42,740 bases of DNA. Source: CBDCKR01 sp964572045. GTDB taxonomy: Bacteria; Gemmatimonadota; Gemmatimonadetes; Longimicrobiales; Gaopeijiaceae. The stretch is taken from contig CAZNEI010000019.1 in assembly GCA_964572045.1 (NCBI GenBank), forward strand, positions 1 through 42,740. Direction: 5' to 3'. The notes beneath the pieces were generated by a model that saw only the letters and a program-made list of their open reading frames with translations, made no database searches and was not told where the DNA came from. Position 1 is the stretch's first letter; each line of letters opens with the position of its first letter. Made by a program: the position numbers and the translations under genes. Shown piece after piece: positions 1 through 8,921 of the stretch.

Positions 1-48
1 TTAACTCACTCCCAAAGACCTCGCGGGATGGACTTTATCCACGGACTG

Positions 49-1716
49 CTAGCGCTTCACCACCACACGGCCGGGCATCAACCCCGTAAACTGGCCCCCC
101 GAGAGCACCGCTTCACCATTCACGAGGACTTCCACCATACCTTCCGCGAGTTGGTGTGGGTCCGTGAACGTAGCTGGGTCATTGATTCGCTCGAGATCGA
201 AGACAACGAGATCGGCGTAGGCTCCCCGCCGGATGGTCCCCCGATCCGGAATCCGGAAGACCTGGGCGGGCAGAGATGTCATGCTGCGGACGGCCGCCGC
301 GAGGCCAAGGAGCCCCTCGTCCTTCACGTAGCGCCGGATCTTGCGCGGAAACGCGCCATAGCTCCGGGGGTGGGGCACGCCCTCCATCCAAGCAACCAGT
401 CCCCCGTCAGACGACGTCATGTTCCACGGCGGCACCATGAGCGTCCGTACGTCGTCCTCATGCATGTTGAAGGATACGATGCCCACGTTGCCGCGACGCA
501 GGAGATCGATCGCTGCATCGACCGGCTCCTGGCCCCTCTCGCGGGCGATGTCCGACAAGAGCCTCCCTTCAAGGGAGTCCTCGAAGGCCACGCGCCGAAG
601 CTGGATCCGGTCGGCTCCTCCGCGACGCACCAAGTTGTCTACCATCGCGGCTCGTATGCGCGCAGCCGGCTCGGGATTATCGAGGCGGGCCAAGAGCGAG
701 TCAGCCCCACCGGCCTCCGCCCACCGCGGAAGGAGGGCCGCTCCCAGACCCGTAGCAGAGGCGGAGTAGGGGTACTGGTCGGTGTAGACCTCGATCCCTT
801 GCTCTCGCGCCATTTGGACTCGACGCACGATGGCACCCCCGTACCCCCACACCGGGGGACCCAAGGCCTTGACGTGGGTAATCACCACGGGTATGTCGGC
901 CTGCCGTCCGACCTCGACAACCTCCTCCACCGCCTGGATGACGCCGACCGAGTAGTCCGATTCGTCACGGATGTGGCTAGCGTACACGCCTCCGAACTCA
1001 GCCACGACCTTCCCGAGCTCTGTGATCTCGCTCGGATCGGAGAAGCTCCCCGGGGCGTAGAACGTACCGGAGGACAGGCCGAAGCCTCCATCCCTCATAC
1101 CTAGGCGTACCCCCTCGCGCATTTGGTCCATCTCGCTTGGGGTGGGAGCCCTGTCGCTCGATCCCACGATCTCGCGACGAAGGGAGCCGTGCGGTACAAG
1201 TTGTGCGACGTTCACCCCCAGGCCGTGTTCAAGCAGCTGGGCCCTCTGCCCCGCCAGGTCCACCGCACCACCTCCGTCGGGATTGATGATCACGAGGGTC
1301 AATCCCTGCGCGATAAGCGGCTCGCCGTGGCTCAGACCGGCCGAGGCGAGTCCAGGGCCGGCGTGCGAATGCGAGTCGATGAACCCCGGAGCCACCCACA
1401 GGCCCGACGCATCGACCTCTCGCCGCCCCAATGTCGCAGAGAGATCTCCTACCGCCGCAATGCGATCATCACGGATGGCCACGTCACCTCGGAACCACGG
1501 GTTTCCGGTGCCGTCTATGATTCTCCCATTCCGGATTACGACATCGTACCGGTCTTGGGCCACGACGAGGTCCTGAGGGCCGAACACAGAAGCGAGAGCC
1601 AAGAGCAAGAGCCATCGGCCCACATCTCTCAAGCAGGCTGTACGCCGGCACACCGGTCGTGGAAGGAGCCCGCGGGAACCTGGGCTAAGGGGGTCAGCTA
1701 GCAGAGGTTTCGGCAT
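49..1716 (-). CDS. Secreted amidohydrolase, N-acyl-D-amino-acid deacylase (D-aminoacylase) family
   Basis: The 555-residue product reads as an amidohydrolase-superfamily TIM-barrel enzyme. The HxH metal motif is in GFIDSHSHAG (H116, H118), and further likely metal ligands are H248 (YASHIRDE) and H281 (VVITHVKALG). A late SSDGG motif carries the probable catalytic Asp. Family members hydrolyse N-acyl-D-amino acids or related amides. In classical D-aminoacylases a Cys in a GNCG motif bridges the metals; here the aligned stretch INPDG has Asp147, so the substrate may differ. A hydrophobic stretch at about 34-53 ending VVAQ looks like a signal peptide, but its n-region is unusually long. An internal GTG at 1623 (V32) is an alternative start. 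An ATTAGA on the plus strand at 1727-1732 (TCTAAT on the coding strand) lies 10 bases before the ATG and could be a -10 box. Family confident, substrate unknown. Confidence 0.85.
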   Translation of the reverse strand: MPKPLLADPLSPGSRGLLPRPVCRRTACLRDVGRWLLLLALASVFGPQDLVVAQDRYDVVIRNGRIIDGTGNPWFRGDVAIRDDRIAAVGDLSATLGRREVDASGLWVAPGFIDSHSHAGPGLASAGLSHGEPLIAQGLTLVIINPDGGGAVDLAGQRAQLLEHGLGVNVAQLVPHGSLRREIVGSSDRAPTPSEMDQMREGVRLGMRDGGFGLSSGTFYAPGSFSDPSEITELGKVVAEFGGVYASHIRDESDYSVGVIQAVEEVVEVGRQADIPVVITHVKALGPPVWGYGGAIVRRVQMAREQGIEVYTDQYPYSASATGLGAALLPRWAEAGGADSLLARLDNPEPAARIRAAMVDNLVRRGGADRIQLRRVAFEDSLEGRLLSDIARERGQEPVDAAIDLLRRGNVGIVSFNMHEDDVRTLMVPPWNMTSSDGGLVAWMEGVPHPRSYGAFPRKIRRYVKDEGLLGLAAAVRSMTSLPAQVFRIPDRGTIRRGAYADLVVFDLERINDPATFTDPHQLAEGMVEVLVNGEAVLSGGQFTGLMPGRVVVKR

Positions 1717-1846
1717 GGTTGTACGGATTAGAGTGATGGGTGGAAATACGCGAACGACGGCGCAAGGGAAGAATGGTCGCTATCATCCGGACCGGCAAAG
1801 GACTCTCCGAGCCTTTGGTGGATGGGACGCGCTTAGGCGGTCCGGC

Positions 1847-2719
1847 TCAGCTGCCGAACCGGGAAAAGTAGCCGATCACCAAAGCACTCCCCGCCGGAAG
1901 ATTCCGCCCCGCAAGCGACACCCGCCAGCCCAGCTCGAACGCTCCCGCACGGGTCTGATACCAGACCGAAGGAGTGAGCTGAAGGTACTGCCGCTGGCTG
2001 GACGCGACAGGCACGCCCTCTTGGATGGGGGTGTCCGAATCCCAGCCTTCCGCGACCATCTTGTACTGGATTCTCCCTAGCGCTCCGCCCACCTGCGCGA
2101 GGAAGAAGACCTCCTCTCCCGGATCGATCGACGTCTCTTCGTTCGGCTTCCGGTGTCGATACCCGATCCAACCGTTCACGTAGAGAGAGCGCGGCCAGAA
2201 GGAGTGGCCGACCTCCGCCATGATCTCCCAATCCGTCTGGCCCTCGCCCAGCGGGATGATCTCCGCGTCGACGGGGGAATCTCCGACCGGGAGCTTCACG
2301 CCACCCCTTATGGCGAACGGTACGTCCACACCCAGGTATCTGAGCGGTGCCACTCTCATCCAGAGATTGACGTCTCCGAGGCCGTCCTCCGACCGATCGC
2401 CACCCGTATCCGAGAACGAGAGCGAGTTTACCGAACCCCGGACCCAGAGGTCCCAATTCGGGATGAGGCCCCCTGCCGCAGTGACAAAGAAGGCGGTCGA
2501 GATCGCACGGCCCTCGAAAGCCATTTCGTCCTTGTGAGCCTGCACGTCATACCGAGTGCGGGTGTCTTGATGGAACACCTCGGCGCTGATCCATCCCGTC
2601 CCCGGAGCCTCGATCCACTGGGCTTCGGCCGACCTCGACGCGATGGAGCCGGTCATGACCGCGCACCACGCTAGGGGAAAGGCGCGTCTCACCGCGACGG
2701 GAATCAGCTCCACACCCAT
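1847..2719 (-). CDS. Outer-membrane beta-barrel protein, transporter-like (MetA-pathway type)
   Basis: The product has about 290 residues, an N-terminal hydrophobic signal region (residues about 5-33, ending SAEAQ) and alternating amphipathic strands rich in Trp, Tyr and Gly, ending in a Phe-rich strand (GYFSRFGS). This is the pattern of an outer-membrane barrel similar to the phenol-degradation MetA-like transporter family. The reading frame is open upstream to 2791, but I chose the ATG at 2719 because GAGAGAGGA sits directly before it and the signal peptide follows at once. It is divergent from the M16 peptidase gene. No substrate can be named. Confidence 0.65.
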   Translation of the reverse strand: MGVELIPVAVRRAFPLAWCAVMTGSIASRSAEAQWIEAPGTGWISAEVFHQDTRTRYDVQAHKDEMAFEGRAISTAFFVTAAGGLIPNWDLWVRGSVNSLSFSDTGGDRSEDGLGDVNLWMRVAPLRYLGVDVPFAIRGGVKLPVGDSPVDAEIIPLGEGQTDWEIMAEVGHSFWPRSLYVNGWIGYRHRKPNEETSIDPGEEVFFLAQVGGALGRIQYKMVAEGWDSDTPIQEGVPVASSQRQYLQLTPSVWYQTRAGAFELGWRVSLAGRNLPAGSALVIGYFSRFGS

Positions 2720-3181
2720 TCCTCTCTCCAGCGGAAGATCAGATACCCGACGGCCGTTCGGTTGGGGTCCCGGCGGTCCACGCCTACTCAATCATGGTAA
2801 GTCAGAAAAGGTTCCGGAGGTGGCGGCGTCACGGTAACGTCTCCCGTCGGGTTGGACGAGGAACCACCGATAGCTGCAGGTGTCCGAAGGAGTCCGTGCA
2901 CACTCCGAGTACTCTCGGGCAGCTCCTCCAAACGACGGTCCGGAAAGAACAGATGGGGCACCAGGTCCTCGGTGATGCATCGACTTTCGCCGACTGGGCT
3001 CAGCACGCGGACCCCATGGCCGAGCAAGGTCGATTCTGGCCTGCAAGTCCCGCCACGCGAGACCGTCTGGGTACCCGGGGAGCGAACCCGCAGCGGGCGG
3101 GTGGGCACACCTGTTCGTTGTCGATCCCGTCCCCCTAGGGGCGGCGTGCCCGCAGAGCACACACTCCGCGAAGGGAAGACC
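2720..3181. other. Divergent intergenic region without a convincing gene
   Basis: These 462 bases separate the start of the barrel gene (minus) from the M16 peptidase gene (plus). Open frames cross it on both strands, but none has a ribosome binding site, a family resemblance or coding-like third positions. A 10-base palindrome CCCCTAGGGG lies at 3132-3141, about 40 bases before the peptidase start. Promoters for both flanking genes should lie here, but I could not fix their boxes. Confidence 0.5.
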
Positions 3182-5947
3182 ATGTTTCTGCCTCTGCTCC
3201 GTGCCTCGATTCGTGTTGCGGCCGCTACTCTTGCCCCTCTCGCTCTCGTGGCGACCAACTCTGTTGGAGCGCAGGAGGTCACGCGCGTGACCGGGGTCGA
3301 GGGGATCACCGAGTACCGCCTCGACAACGGTCTACGTTTCCTCCTCTTCCCCGACGCCAGCAAGCCAAGCATCACGGTCAACGTCACGTATGATGTCGGA
3401 TCACGCCACGAGTCGTACGGTGAGAAAGGGATGGCTCACTTGCTCGAGCACCTCCTCTTCCGGGGAACACCCGACCATCCCGACATCACGGGTGAGCTTA
3501 CGGAGCGGGGCGCCCGCCCCAACGGAACGACAGCGTACGACCGTACCAACTACTTCGAGACGTTTGCCGCCTCCGACGACAACTTGGCGTGGGCGCTGGA
3601 CCTCGAAGCCGACCGCATGGTCAACTCCTTCGTCAGCGCCGAAGACCTGGAGTCCGAGATGACAGTCGTCCGAAACGAACTGGAGGCGGGGGAGAACAGC
3701 CCCTTTCGCATCCTGATGGAGCGGACGCTTGCCACGGCCTACCTGTGGCACAACTACGGAAAATCAGTAATTGGTGCTCGTTCCGACATCGAAAACGTGT
3801 CGATCGACCGACTCCAGGCCTTCTACAGGAAATACTACCAGCCCGACAACGCCCTCCTCATCGTGGCCGGACGGTTTGAGGAGGAGCGGGCGCGGGAACT
3901 CATTGTCGAGACATTTGGACAGATACCCAAGCCTGACCGCTCCGGAGGGAATAGGCTCTGGGACACCTACACCCGCGAGCCGGTACAGGACGGCGAGCGA
4001 ATGGTGACACTCCGTCGGGCCGGAGACGTCCAGCTGGCCATGATGTCTTACCACGTTCCCCCGGGGTCCCACGGGGACTACGCAGCCTTGAACGTCCTCG
4101 CGCAGGTGTTGGGTGACCAGCCCTCTGGACGCCTCTACAAAGCTCTCGTCGAGACCGGCCTAGCCGCGTCCACGGGGGCCTTCGCCTATCAACTCCGTGA
4201 GGCCGGTCCCTTGCTCTTCTTTTCGGAGGTCCGGACCGACGACGATCTCGAGGCAGCATCGAGAGCGATGGGCGAGGCCGTGGAGGGTGTTCTTGAGAAC
4301 CCGGTGACGGACGAGGAGGTCAACCGTGCGAAAGCGGCACTCCTCAAGAATGCAGAACAACTCTTCAACAATCCAGAGCGGATCGCCCTGCAGCTCAGCG
4401 AGTGGGCCTCGATGGGTGACTGGCGTCTCTTCTTCGTGCACCGCGACCGGGTTGAGGGTATCTCACCCGCGGAGGTACAGCGCGTCGGCGCAAAGTACCT
4501 CAAACGCGACAACCGCACGGTGGGCCTCTTCTACCCTACCGAAGAGCCGGACCGGGCCGAGATCCCCGACATCCCCGACATCGCCGCGGAGTTGGAGGGT
4601 TACACGGGCCGCGCGGCCGTGGCGGAAGGTGAAGAATTCGATCCCTCGCCCCAGAACATCGAAAGCCGGACCACGCGCTACACCCTGAGAAACGGCTTGA
4701 AGGTGGCGCTGCTGCCCAAGAAGACCCGTGGCGAAACCGTGGCGGCGCGCTTCCGTGTCCTCCTTGGAGACGAAGAGGCCCTGACCGGCCGTGCCGCCGC
4801 CGCAAGCATGGCCGGAGCGATGCTGATGCGGGGCTCGCGCAAATACACCCGCCAGCAAATTCAGGACGCACTCGACCGGTTGAAGGCCACGGGCTCGGTA
4901 ACGGGCGCCGTCAGCCAAGCCACGGGGCAGGTCCAGACGACCCGGGAGAACCTGCCCGAGGTGCTGCGGCTGATGGCTCACATTATCCGGGAACCGGTCT
5001 TTCCGGCCGACGAGTTCGAGACGCTAAGGGAGCAACGCCTGTCGAGGCTCGAACAGCAGCGCTCTGACCCGAATGCGCGGGCCCAGATCGCCTTGGGTCG
5101 GCACATGAACCCGGCGTCCGCCGGACACCCGAGGTACACCGAGACCGTGGAGGAGGCGCTTGCGGCCACGGAAGCCGTCAGCCTAGGAGATGTCCGTACG
5201 TTTTACGAGGACTTCTACGGCCCGCACGGTACTTTGGCCATCGTAGGCGATTTTGACGAAGGGGAGATGCGCAGCGTGATCGAGGAAGCCTTTGGGGACT
5301 GGCGGAGTCCGTACCCGGCGAAACGGATCGCATCGGAGTTTGTCGATCCACCCGCCGGCAACATCCAAATCGAAACGCCGGACAAGGCCAACGCCGTCTT
5401 CTTGGCCCGACAAAACCTCCCCTTGCGCGACGACAATGCCGACTATGCCGCACTCGCCCTGGGCGGCTACATGATTGGCGGGGGCATCATGAATTCAAGG
5501 TTGGCGAGGAGGATGCGTCAGCAGGACGGGCTCAGTTACGGAGTGGGCGGGAGCATCAGCGGGCACCCGATCGACGAGTCCGGAGCCTTCATGGCATTCG
5601 CCATTTGCGCGCCGGAGAGCATGGAGGAGCTTGAAGCGGCGTTTCGGGAGGAGATTCAGAGGGTCCTCGATGACGGCTTCTTCGCCGCCGAGCTAGACAT
5701 CGCGAAGCAGGGATACCTGCGGTCACGTCAGCTCAGCCGAGCGCAGGACCCATCCTTGGCGAACGCCCTGATGCAGGGCCTACACTTCGACCGTGACTTC
5801 ACGTGGGACGCCATGCACGAAGAGCACGTCCGTGATCTTACGGTGGAAGAGGTCAATTCGGCAGTGCGTCGATACCTGGACTTGAGCAAGATGACGACCG
5901 TGAAGGCGGGCGACTTCGAAGGGGCCAGGGCGAGGACAATGCCTTGA
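3182..5947 (+). CDS. Secreted M16 family zinc peptidase, two-lobed (pitrilysin/PqqL-like)
   Basis: The 921-residue protein has a signal peptide (about 1-31, ending SVGAQ). The N-terminal half carries the inverted zinc motif HLLEH (H86, E89, H90) and the distal Glu ligand E166 in VVRNE. The C-terminal half repeats the M16 fold, but the matching position reads ASMAGAML with no zinc ligands. This is the usual arrangement of one active and one inactive lobe joined in one chain. M16 peptidases degrade peptides inside a closed chamber; the signal peptide puts this one in the periplasm or outside. The frame is open upstream to 2852, but the ATG at 3182 has GAAGGGAAG just before it and begins the signal peptide, so the longer version is not used. 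Confidence 0.9.
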   Translation: MFLPLLRASIRVAAATLAPLALVATNSVGAQEVTRVTGVEGITEYRLDNGLRFLLFPDASKPSITVNVTYDVGSRHESYGEKGMAHLLEHLLFRGTPDHPDITGELTERGARPNGTTAYDRTNYFETFAASDDNLAWALDLEADRMVNSFVSAEDLESEMTVVRNELEAGENSPFRILMERTLATAYLWHNYGKSVIGARSDIENVSIDRLQAFYRKYYQPDNALLIVAGRFEEERARELIVETFGQIPKPDRSGGNRLWDTYTREPVQDGERMVTLRRAGDVQLAMMSYHVPPGSHGDYAALNVLAQVLGDQPSGRLYKALVETGLAASTGAFAYQLREAGPLLFFSEVRTDDDLEAASRAMGEAVEGVLENPVTDEEVNRAKAALLKNAEQLFNNPERIALQLSEWASMGDWRLFFVHRDRVEGISPAEVQRVGAKYLKRDNRTVGLFYPTEEPDRAEIPDIPDIAAELEGYTGRAAVAEGEEFDPSPQNIESRTTRYTLRNGLKVALLPKKTRGETVAARFRVLLGDEEALTGRAAAASMAGAMLMRGSRKYTRQQIQDALDRLKATGSVTGAVSQATGQVQTTRENLPEVLRLMAHIIREPVFPADEFETLREQRLSRLEQQRSDPNARAQIALGRHMNPASAGHPRYTETVEEALAATEAVSLGDVRTFYEDFYGPHGTLAIVGDFDEGEMRSVIEEAFGDWRSPYPAKRIASEFVDPPAGNIQIETPDKANAVFLARQNLPLRDDNADYAALALGGYMIGGGIMNSRLARRMRQQDGLSYGVGGSISGHPIDESGAFMAFAICAPESMEELEAAFREEIQRVLDDGFFAAELDIAKQGYLRSRQLSRAQDPSLANALMQGLHFDRDFTWDAMHEEHVRDLTVEEVNSAVRRYLDLSKMTTVKAGDFEGARARTMP

Positions 5948-6018
5948 GTGGCTGGCGGGTTCGGGCGAACCGGGACGCCGACGCCCAAGTAAGGCCAAGG
6001 CCTTCCCGCGGGTGGATT

Positions 6019-6219
6019 CTAGTCAGACAGCCCGTCGTCGTAATACCCCCCCTTGGCGAGGAGCTCCTTGAGACGGCTCTGCCGTTCGGGAAGAGTCGTC
6101 TTAGCGATCGCTCTGGCGAGCGTAATGCGGTCTTCATCCGAGACCCGGTCCAAAACGTTGATCGGTGCACCGTAACGCAAGAGGATACGCTTGGCATCAA
6201 TGACGACTGAATCGGACAC
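6019..6219 (-). CDS. Small conserved-looking hypothetical protein, 66 aa
   Basis: A 66-residue acidic/basic alpha-helical protein with no transmembrane segment or recognisable motif; it ends YYDDGLSD. I do not recognise the family. It is called as real because the GTG start at 6219 follows a strong Shine-Dalgarno sequence, GGGGAGG, with a spacing of a few bases. It is convergent with the M16 peptidase gene and separated from apaG by about 260 bases. The sequence VSDEDRITLARAIAKTTLPE looks like an ordered helical protein rather than random translation. Confidence 0.6.
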   Translation of the reverse strand: MSDSVVIDAKRILLRYGAPINVLDRVSDEDRITLARAIAKTTLPERQSRLKELLAKGGYYDDGLSD

Positions 6220-6377
6220 TTGACCTCCCCACGGTCATCCGCAGAAGTGGACGTGATCCGCTTAATGTAACGCGTCCCGGGTCCGCCGTGTACAGGCTGC
6301 GGCTCCCTCGTCCGCGAACGGACTCCGGTTCGCCTCCACGAGGGCGGCAGCAATCCCGGAGTTTCGGCGGGGCGACG

Positions 6378-6399
6378 GCGGATCGCGCGGGCGATCCGC
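6378..6399. terminator. Possible hairpin downstream of apaG
   Basis: Perfect 8-bp arms GCGGATCG (6378-6385) and CGATCCGC (6392-6399) with a 6-base loop, about 80 bases past the apaG stop on the minus strand. There is no T tract, so the terminator role is only a guess. Confidence 0.3.
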
Positions 6400-6480
6400 T
6401 GGTGGGCCGGGATGGCACTGATCGCGGGCGCCGTCATCTCAGCCGTGAGCTGCTTTGGGCGGCTCCGTCAGTGGTCCGTA

Positions 6481-6894
6481 TCAGTTCATCGACGTGGGCT
6501 CGTCGGGCGCGGCCCCCATGAAGGGAGCCTCAAGGTCAAAGCGAGGAATCGCAACCCGGAATTCGAGTCCGTTGGGACGCGCGAAGGTGTAGTACCCCTC
6601 CATATAACCGGCCGGTGACTTGAGGACGCAAAAGCTCTCATACTCGTGGCGGTTTCCGGGCGTCAACGTCGGCTGTCTGCCGACCACCCCTTCGCCGTCT
6701 ACTTCGGAGTCCTCACCCGCCGCGTCGTGGATTCGCCAGTGACGGAAGAGGAGCGTCGCAGACTCATCCCCCTGGTTCTCCATCTCCACCAAATACGTGA
6801 AGACGAACCTTCCGGCATCGGGTTCGGAGTGGGGCAGGGAATAGGCCGGTCGCACCTTCACGCGAATTCCGGCCGTCGTCTTCTCAAAGGGCAT
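6481..6894 (-). CDS. apaG: ApaG (DUF525) domain protein
   Basis: The 137-residue product matches ApaG across its length: the FVFTYLVEMENQG strand, the GEGVVGRQPTLTPG loop and the YMEGYYTF-PNGLEFRVAIP-F end all correspond to the beta-sandwich family named after the Salmonella/E. coli protein. Its biochemical role is not settled; the gene is linked to Co2+/Mg2+ resistance in enterobacteria. The frame extends upstream to a TTG at 6930, but that TTG is part of a strong promoter -35 box (TTGACG, 6925-6930) whose -10 box (TATGAT, 6901-6906) lies 6 bases before the ATG at 6894. The transcript should therefore begin at or next to that ATG. The divergent neighbour is a metal-dependent repressor. Confidence 0.9.
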   Translation of the reverse strand: MPFEKTTAGIRVKVRPAYSLPHSEPDAGRFVFTYLVEMENQGDESATLLFRHWRIHDAAGEDSEVDGEGVVGRQPTLTPGNRHEYESFCVLKSPAGYMEGYYTFARPNGLEFRVAIPRFDLEAPFMGAAPDEPTSMN

Positions 6895-6900
6895 GATGGC

Positions 6901-6930
6901 ATCATACGGAGACCGCTCTCCTAACGTCAA
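6901..6930 (-). promoter_or_regulatory. Sigma70-type promoter of apaG, probably leaderless
   Basis: On the minus strand TTGACG (6925-6930) and TATGAT (6901-6906) are separated by 18 bases; these are 5/6 matches to both consensus boxes. The expected transcription start, about 7 bases past the -10, falls on the A of the apaG ATG at 6894. Confidence 0.6.
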
Positions 6931-7047
6931 CGACTCCAGAGACCCTTGGCGCGAAGTCTCCAGGAACGTCCGCTCGTAGCCAGCGCATCACTTTGGCGCT
7001 GCCGGCCTGGTCTTTCCACGCGCGTGCCCTTCGGCCATGTTTACGAT

Positions 7048-7737
7048 ATGAAAGGTGCCCGCCCCAAGGCCCTCACGCGGTCGGTTGAGGATTACCTGAA
7101 GGCCGTGTACTCCCTGACCGGACGGGGCGAGCCGGCGTCCACGAGTTCCCTGGCAGAGGTTCTGGAGATCCAGGCCGCGTCGGTGACCGGCATGGTAAAG
7201 CGACTGGCAGAGGAGGGGTACCTCGAACACGCACGGTATCGAGGGGTTCGTCTCACTGAGGTAGGCACCCGTGAAGCCCTGCGGATCATTCGTCGTCATC
7301 GCATTCTGGAGACCTACCTGCACGTCCACCTGGACTACTCCTGGGAAGAGGTCCACGCCGAAGCCGAGCGACTGGAGCACGCCGTGTCGGAAGAACTCAT
7401 CGACCGCATGGCGGCGGTACTCGAATACCCCAGCCACGACCCTCACGGAGCCCCCATCCCTACCCGGGGTGGCGAGATCGAACCTTCCGACTTTGCCACG
7501 TTAGACGAGATAGACCCGGGAGCCACAGTCCAGATACGGGCGGTCCAGGACGAGGATCCAGAACGCCTTAGGTTTCTGGAAGCGTTGGGCTTGACTCCCG
7601 GCACGCAACTAACGGTCTTGGCCCAAGCCCCCAGCGACGGTCGTCTGACGGTGACTCTGGCTGACTCCGCGGGGACGGATGTCGTCGCATCCGAGTTGGC
7701 GGGCAAGATCTTCGTGGAACCGGTCCCGCAAGAATAG
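7048..7737 (+). CDS. DtxR/MntR-family metal-dependent transcriptional repressor
   Basis: The 229-residue protein has an N-terminal winged helix (about 8-72, with STSSLAEVLEIQAASVTGMVKRL as recognition region), a metal-binding dimerisation domain (73-145) and a C-terminal SH3-like/FeoA-type domain (155-225). By hand alignment the metal site has D15, H84, E107, E110 and H111. Asp at 15 and Glu at 107 match MntR of Bacillus (D8, E99) rather than DtxR (M10, C102), suggesting Mn2+ as effector. H84, E88 and H103 also match the DtxR ancillary site. MntR E11 aligns with Lys18, so the site is not a simple copy. The ATG at 7048 is chosen because the conserved domain starts just after it. No operator was identified. 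It is divergent from apaG. Family certain, metal specificity inferred. Confidence 0.9.
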   Translation: MKGARPKALTRSVEDYLKAVYSLTGRGEPASTSSLAEVLEIQAASVTGMVKRLAEEGYLEHARYRGVRLTEVGTREALRIIRRHRILETYLHVHLDYSWEEVHAEAERLEHAVSEELIDRMAAVLEYPSHDPHGAPIPTRGGEIEPSDFATLDEIDPGATVQIRAVQDEDPERLRFLEALGLTPGTQLTVLAQAPSDGRLTVTLADSAGTDVVASELAGKIFVEPVPQE

Positions 7738-7826
7738 GGTCCGCCCCGCCGCCGCTGCTGCAGACTTCCGTACCCTGTTCTTTATCCACTATCCCTCACG
7801 TCCAAACACCCGATCGCTCTCGGAGC

Positions 7827-8921
7827 CTAATTCGGCGCGATTACGGCCTTCGCGACGCGCAGCCGAGCGACGTCCTCCAGCGCCTGCCCAGCCTCTTCGA
7901 GGCTGTAGCGCCTCCCGATTACCGAAGCGAACGGCAGGCGGTCTATGTGTCGGCGGAGGAGTCGGAGCCCCCCCACGAGGTGACGGAAGTCGGTCCCCCA
8001 TTGCCCCTTTATCACAGCGTGCTTCCGATTGATGTCTGAGTGCGGATTGAGGGCGGTTCCCCCTGCGTCGGTGTAGTGACCCGCCACGACGTAAGTGCCC
8101 CCGTCGCGTAGCAGCGCTAGACCCTCCGGAACGGCCTCAGGGTTCCCCGAAGCCTCGATCACGACATCCGCACCCCGCCCCTTCGTAGCGCACCTCACTG
8201 TCTCTAGGCGCTCCTCCTCGGTCGTGGCGTCGAGGTTCAGGGAAAGGTCCGCTCCGAGGGCCCGCCCCAGATCCAATCGCTCCTGCGGAGCCCCGATTAC
8301 CAAGACCTGCCCCGCTCCTCGCAAGTGGGCAAAGGCTCCAGCGGACAAGCCAACCGGGCCGCACCCCTGGACCACAACAACGTCCCCCATCGAGAGCTCG
8401 CTCCGCTCGACAGCAGCAAAGCCTGTAAAGAGTCCGCACCCACCTCCAATCACGTCCTGAGCGCCGAGGCCCTCGGGAAGCCTCAGAACCCGAACGCCCG
8501 GCTGCAGGTAGATCCGCTCGGCCCATCCGCCGAAGGGCCCGTCGTTGGCCGAATACGTGATGCCGTAGACCTTGCGGCTGGAACAGCGGTTCGGCTGACG
8601 AACGACGAGGCAGTGATAGCACGAGCCGCACACTTCGTGCACGTCGAGGAAGGTCGCCAAGTCCCCCTCAGTCAACGGCTCACCGACGGCATCCGTATCC
8701 GTCCCCCGAGCTTCGAGGACCCTGCCCACGCTCACGTGCCCCGGAATGATGGGGTACGGTACGCCAGCCAGCCTCCCGCGATGCAGATGCACGTCTGTTC
8801 CGCAGACCTCACTCGCAACCGTTTCCAACAGAACCCCCCCTGGCTCCACTGTGGGATCCGGGATCGACCACACCTCCACGGGTGCGTGGGGCGCCCTCAT
8901 GATGGCGGCTCGTATCGGCAT
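7827..8921 (-). CDS. Zinc-dependent alcohol dehydrogenase family (MDR) oxidoreductase
   Basis: The 364-residue product has the medium-chain dehydrogenase layout. The catalytic zinc region has C40 (EVCGTDVH) and H62, and the structural zinc site has four Cys in CGSCYHC...C (C98, C101, C104, C113). The Rossmann nucleotide site is QGCGPVGLSAG. The usual Glu after the catalytic His (GHE) is Val here (GHVSVG). It would oxidise an alcohol or polyol with NAD(P)+, substrate unknown. It lies head to head with the PLP enzyme gene with 85 bases between, so the two may share control. There is no clear Shine-Dalgarno sequence; an internal ATG at 8900 is an alternative start. Confidence 0.88.
   Translation of the reverse strand: MPIRAAIMRAPHAPVEVWSIPDPTVEPGGVLLETVASEVCGTDVHLHRGRLAGVPYPIIPGHVSVGRVLEARGTDTDAVGEPLTEGDLATFLDVHEVCGSCYHCLVVRQPNRCSSRKVYGITYSANDGPFGGWAERIYLQPGVRVLRLPEGLGAQDVIGGGCGLFTGFAAVERSELSMGDVVVVQGCGPVGLSAGAFAHLRGAGQVLVIGAPQERLDLGRALGADLSLNLDATTEEERLETVRCATKGRGADVVIEASGNPEAVPEGLALLRDGGTYVVAGHYTDAGGTALNPHSDINRKHAVIKGQWGTDFRHLVGGLRLLRRHIDRLPFASVIGRRYSLEEAGQALEDVARLRVAKAVIAPN

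Noticed and set aside
1..48. Possible end of a neighbouring gene at the left edge
   Set aside because: A minus-strand TAA could be read at 1-3, but there is too little sequence to support a gene.
49..1104. Long plus-strand frame opposite the amidohydrolase
   Set aside because: Antisense shadow of a clearly recognised enzyme; His/Arg/Pro-rich.
2852..3181. 110-residue N-terminal extension of the M16 peptidase
   Set aside because: The extension is basic and unstructured, and the downstream ATG has a ribosome binding site and a signal peptide.
2788..3387. Minus-strand open frame overlapping the M16 peptidase start
   Set aside because: Its end (PTGDVTVTPPPPEPFLTYHD) looks almost protein-like, but the frame overlaps the peptidase signal peptide, lacks a ribosome binding site and has no GC bias in third positions.
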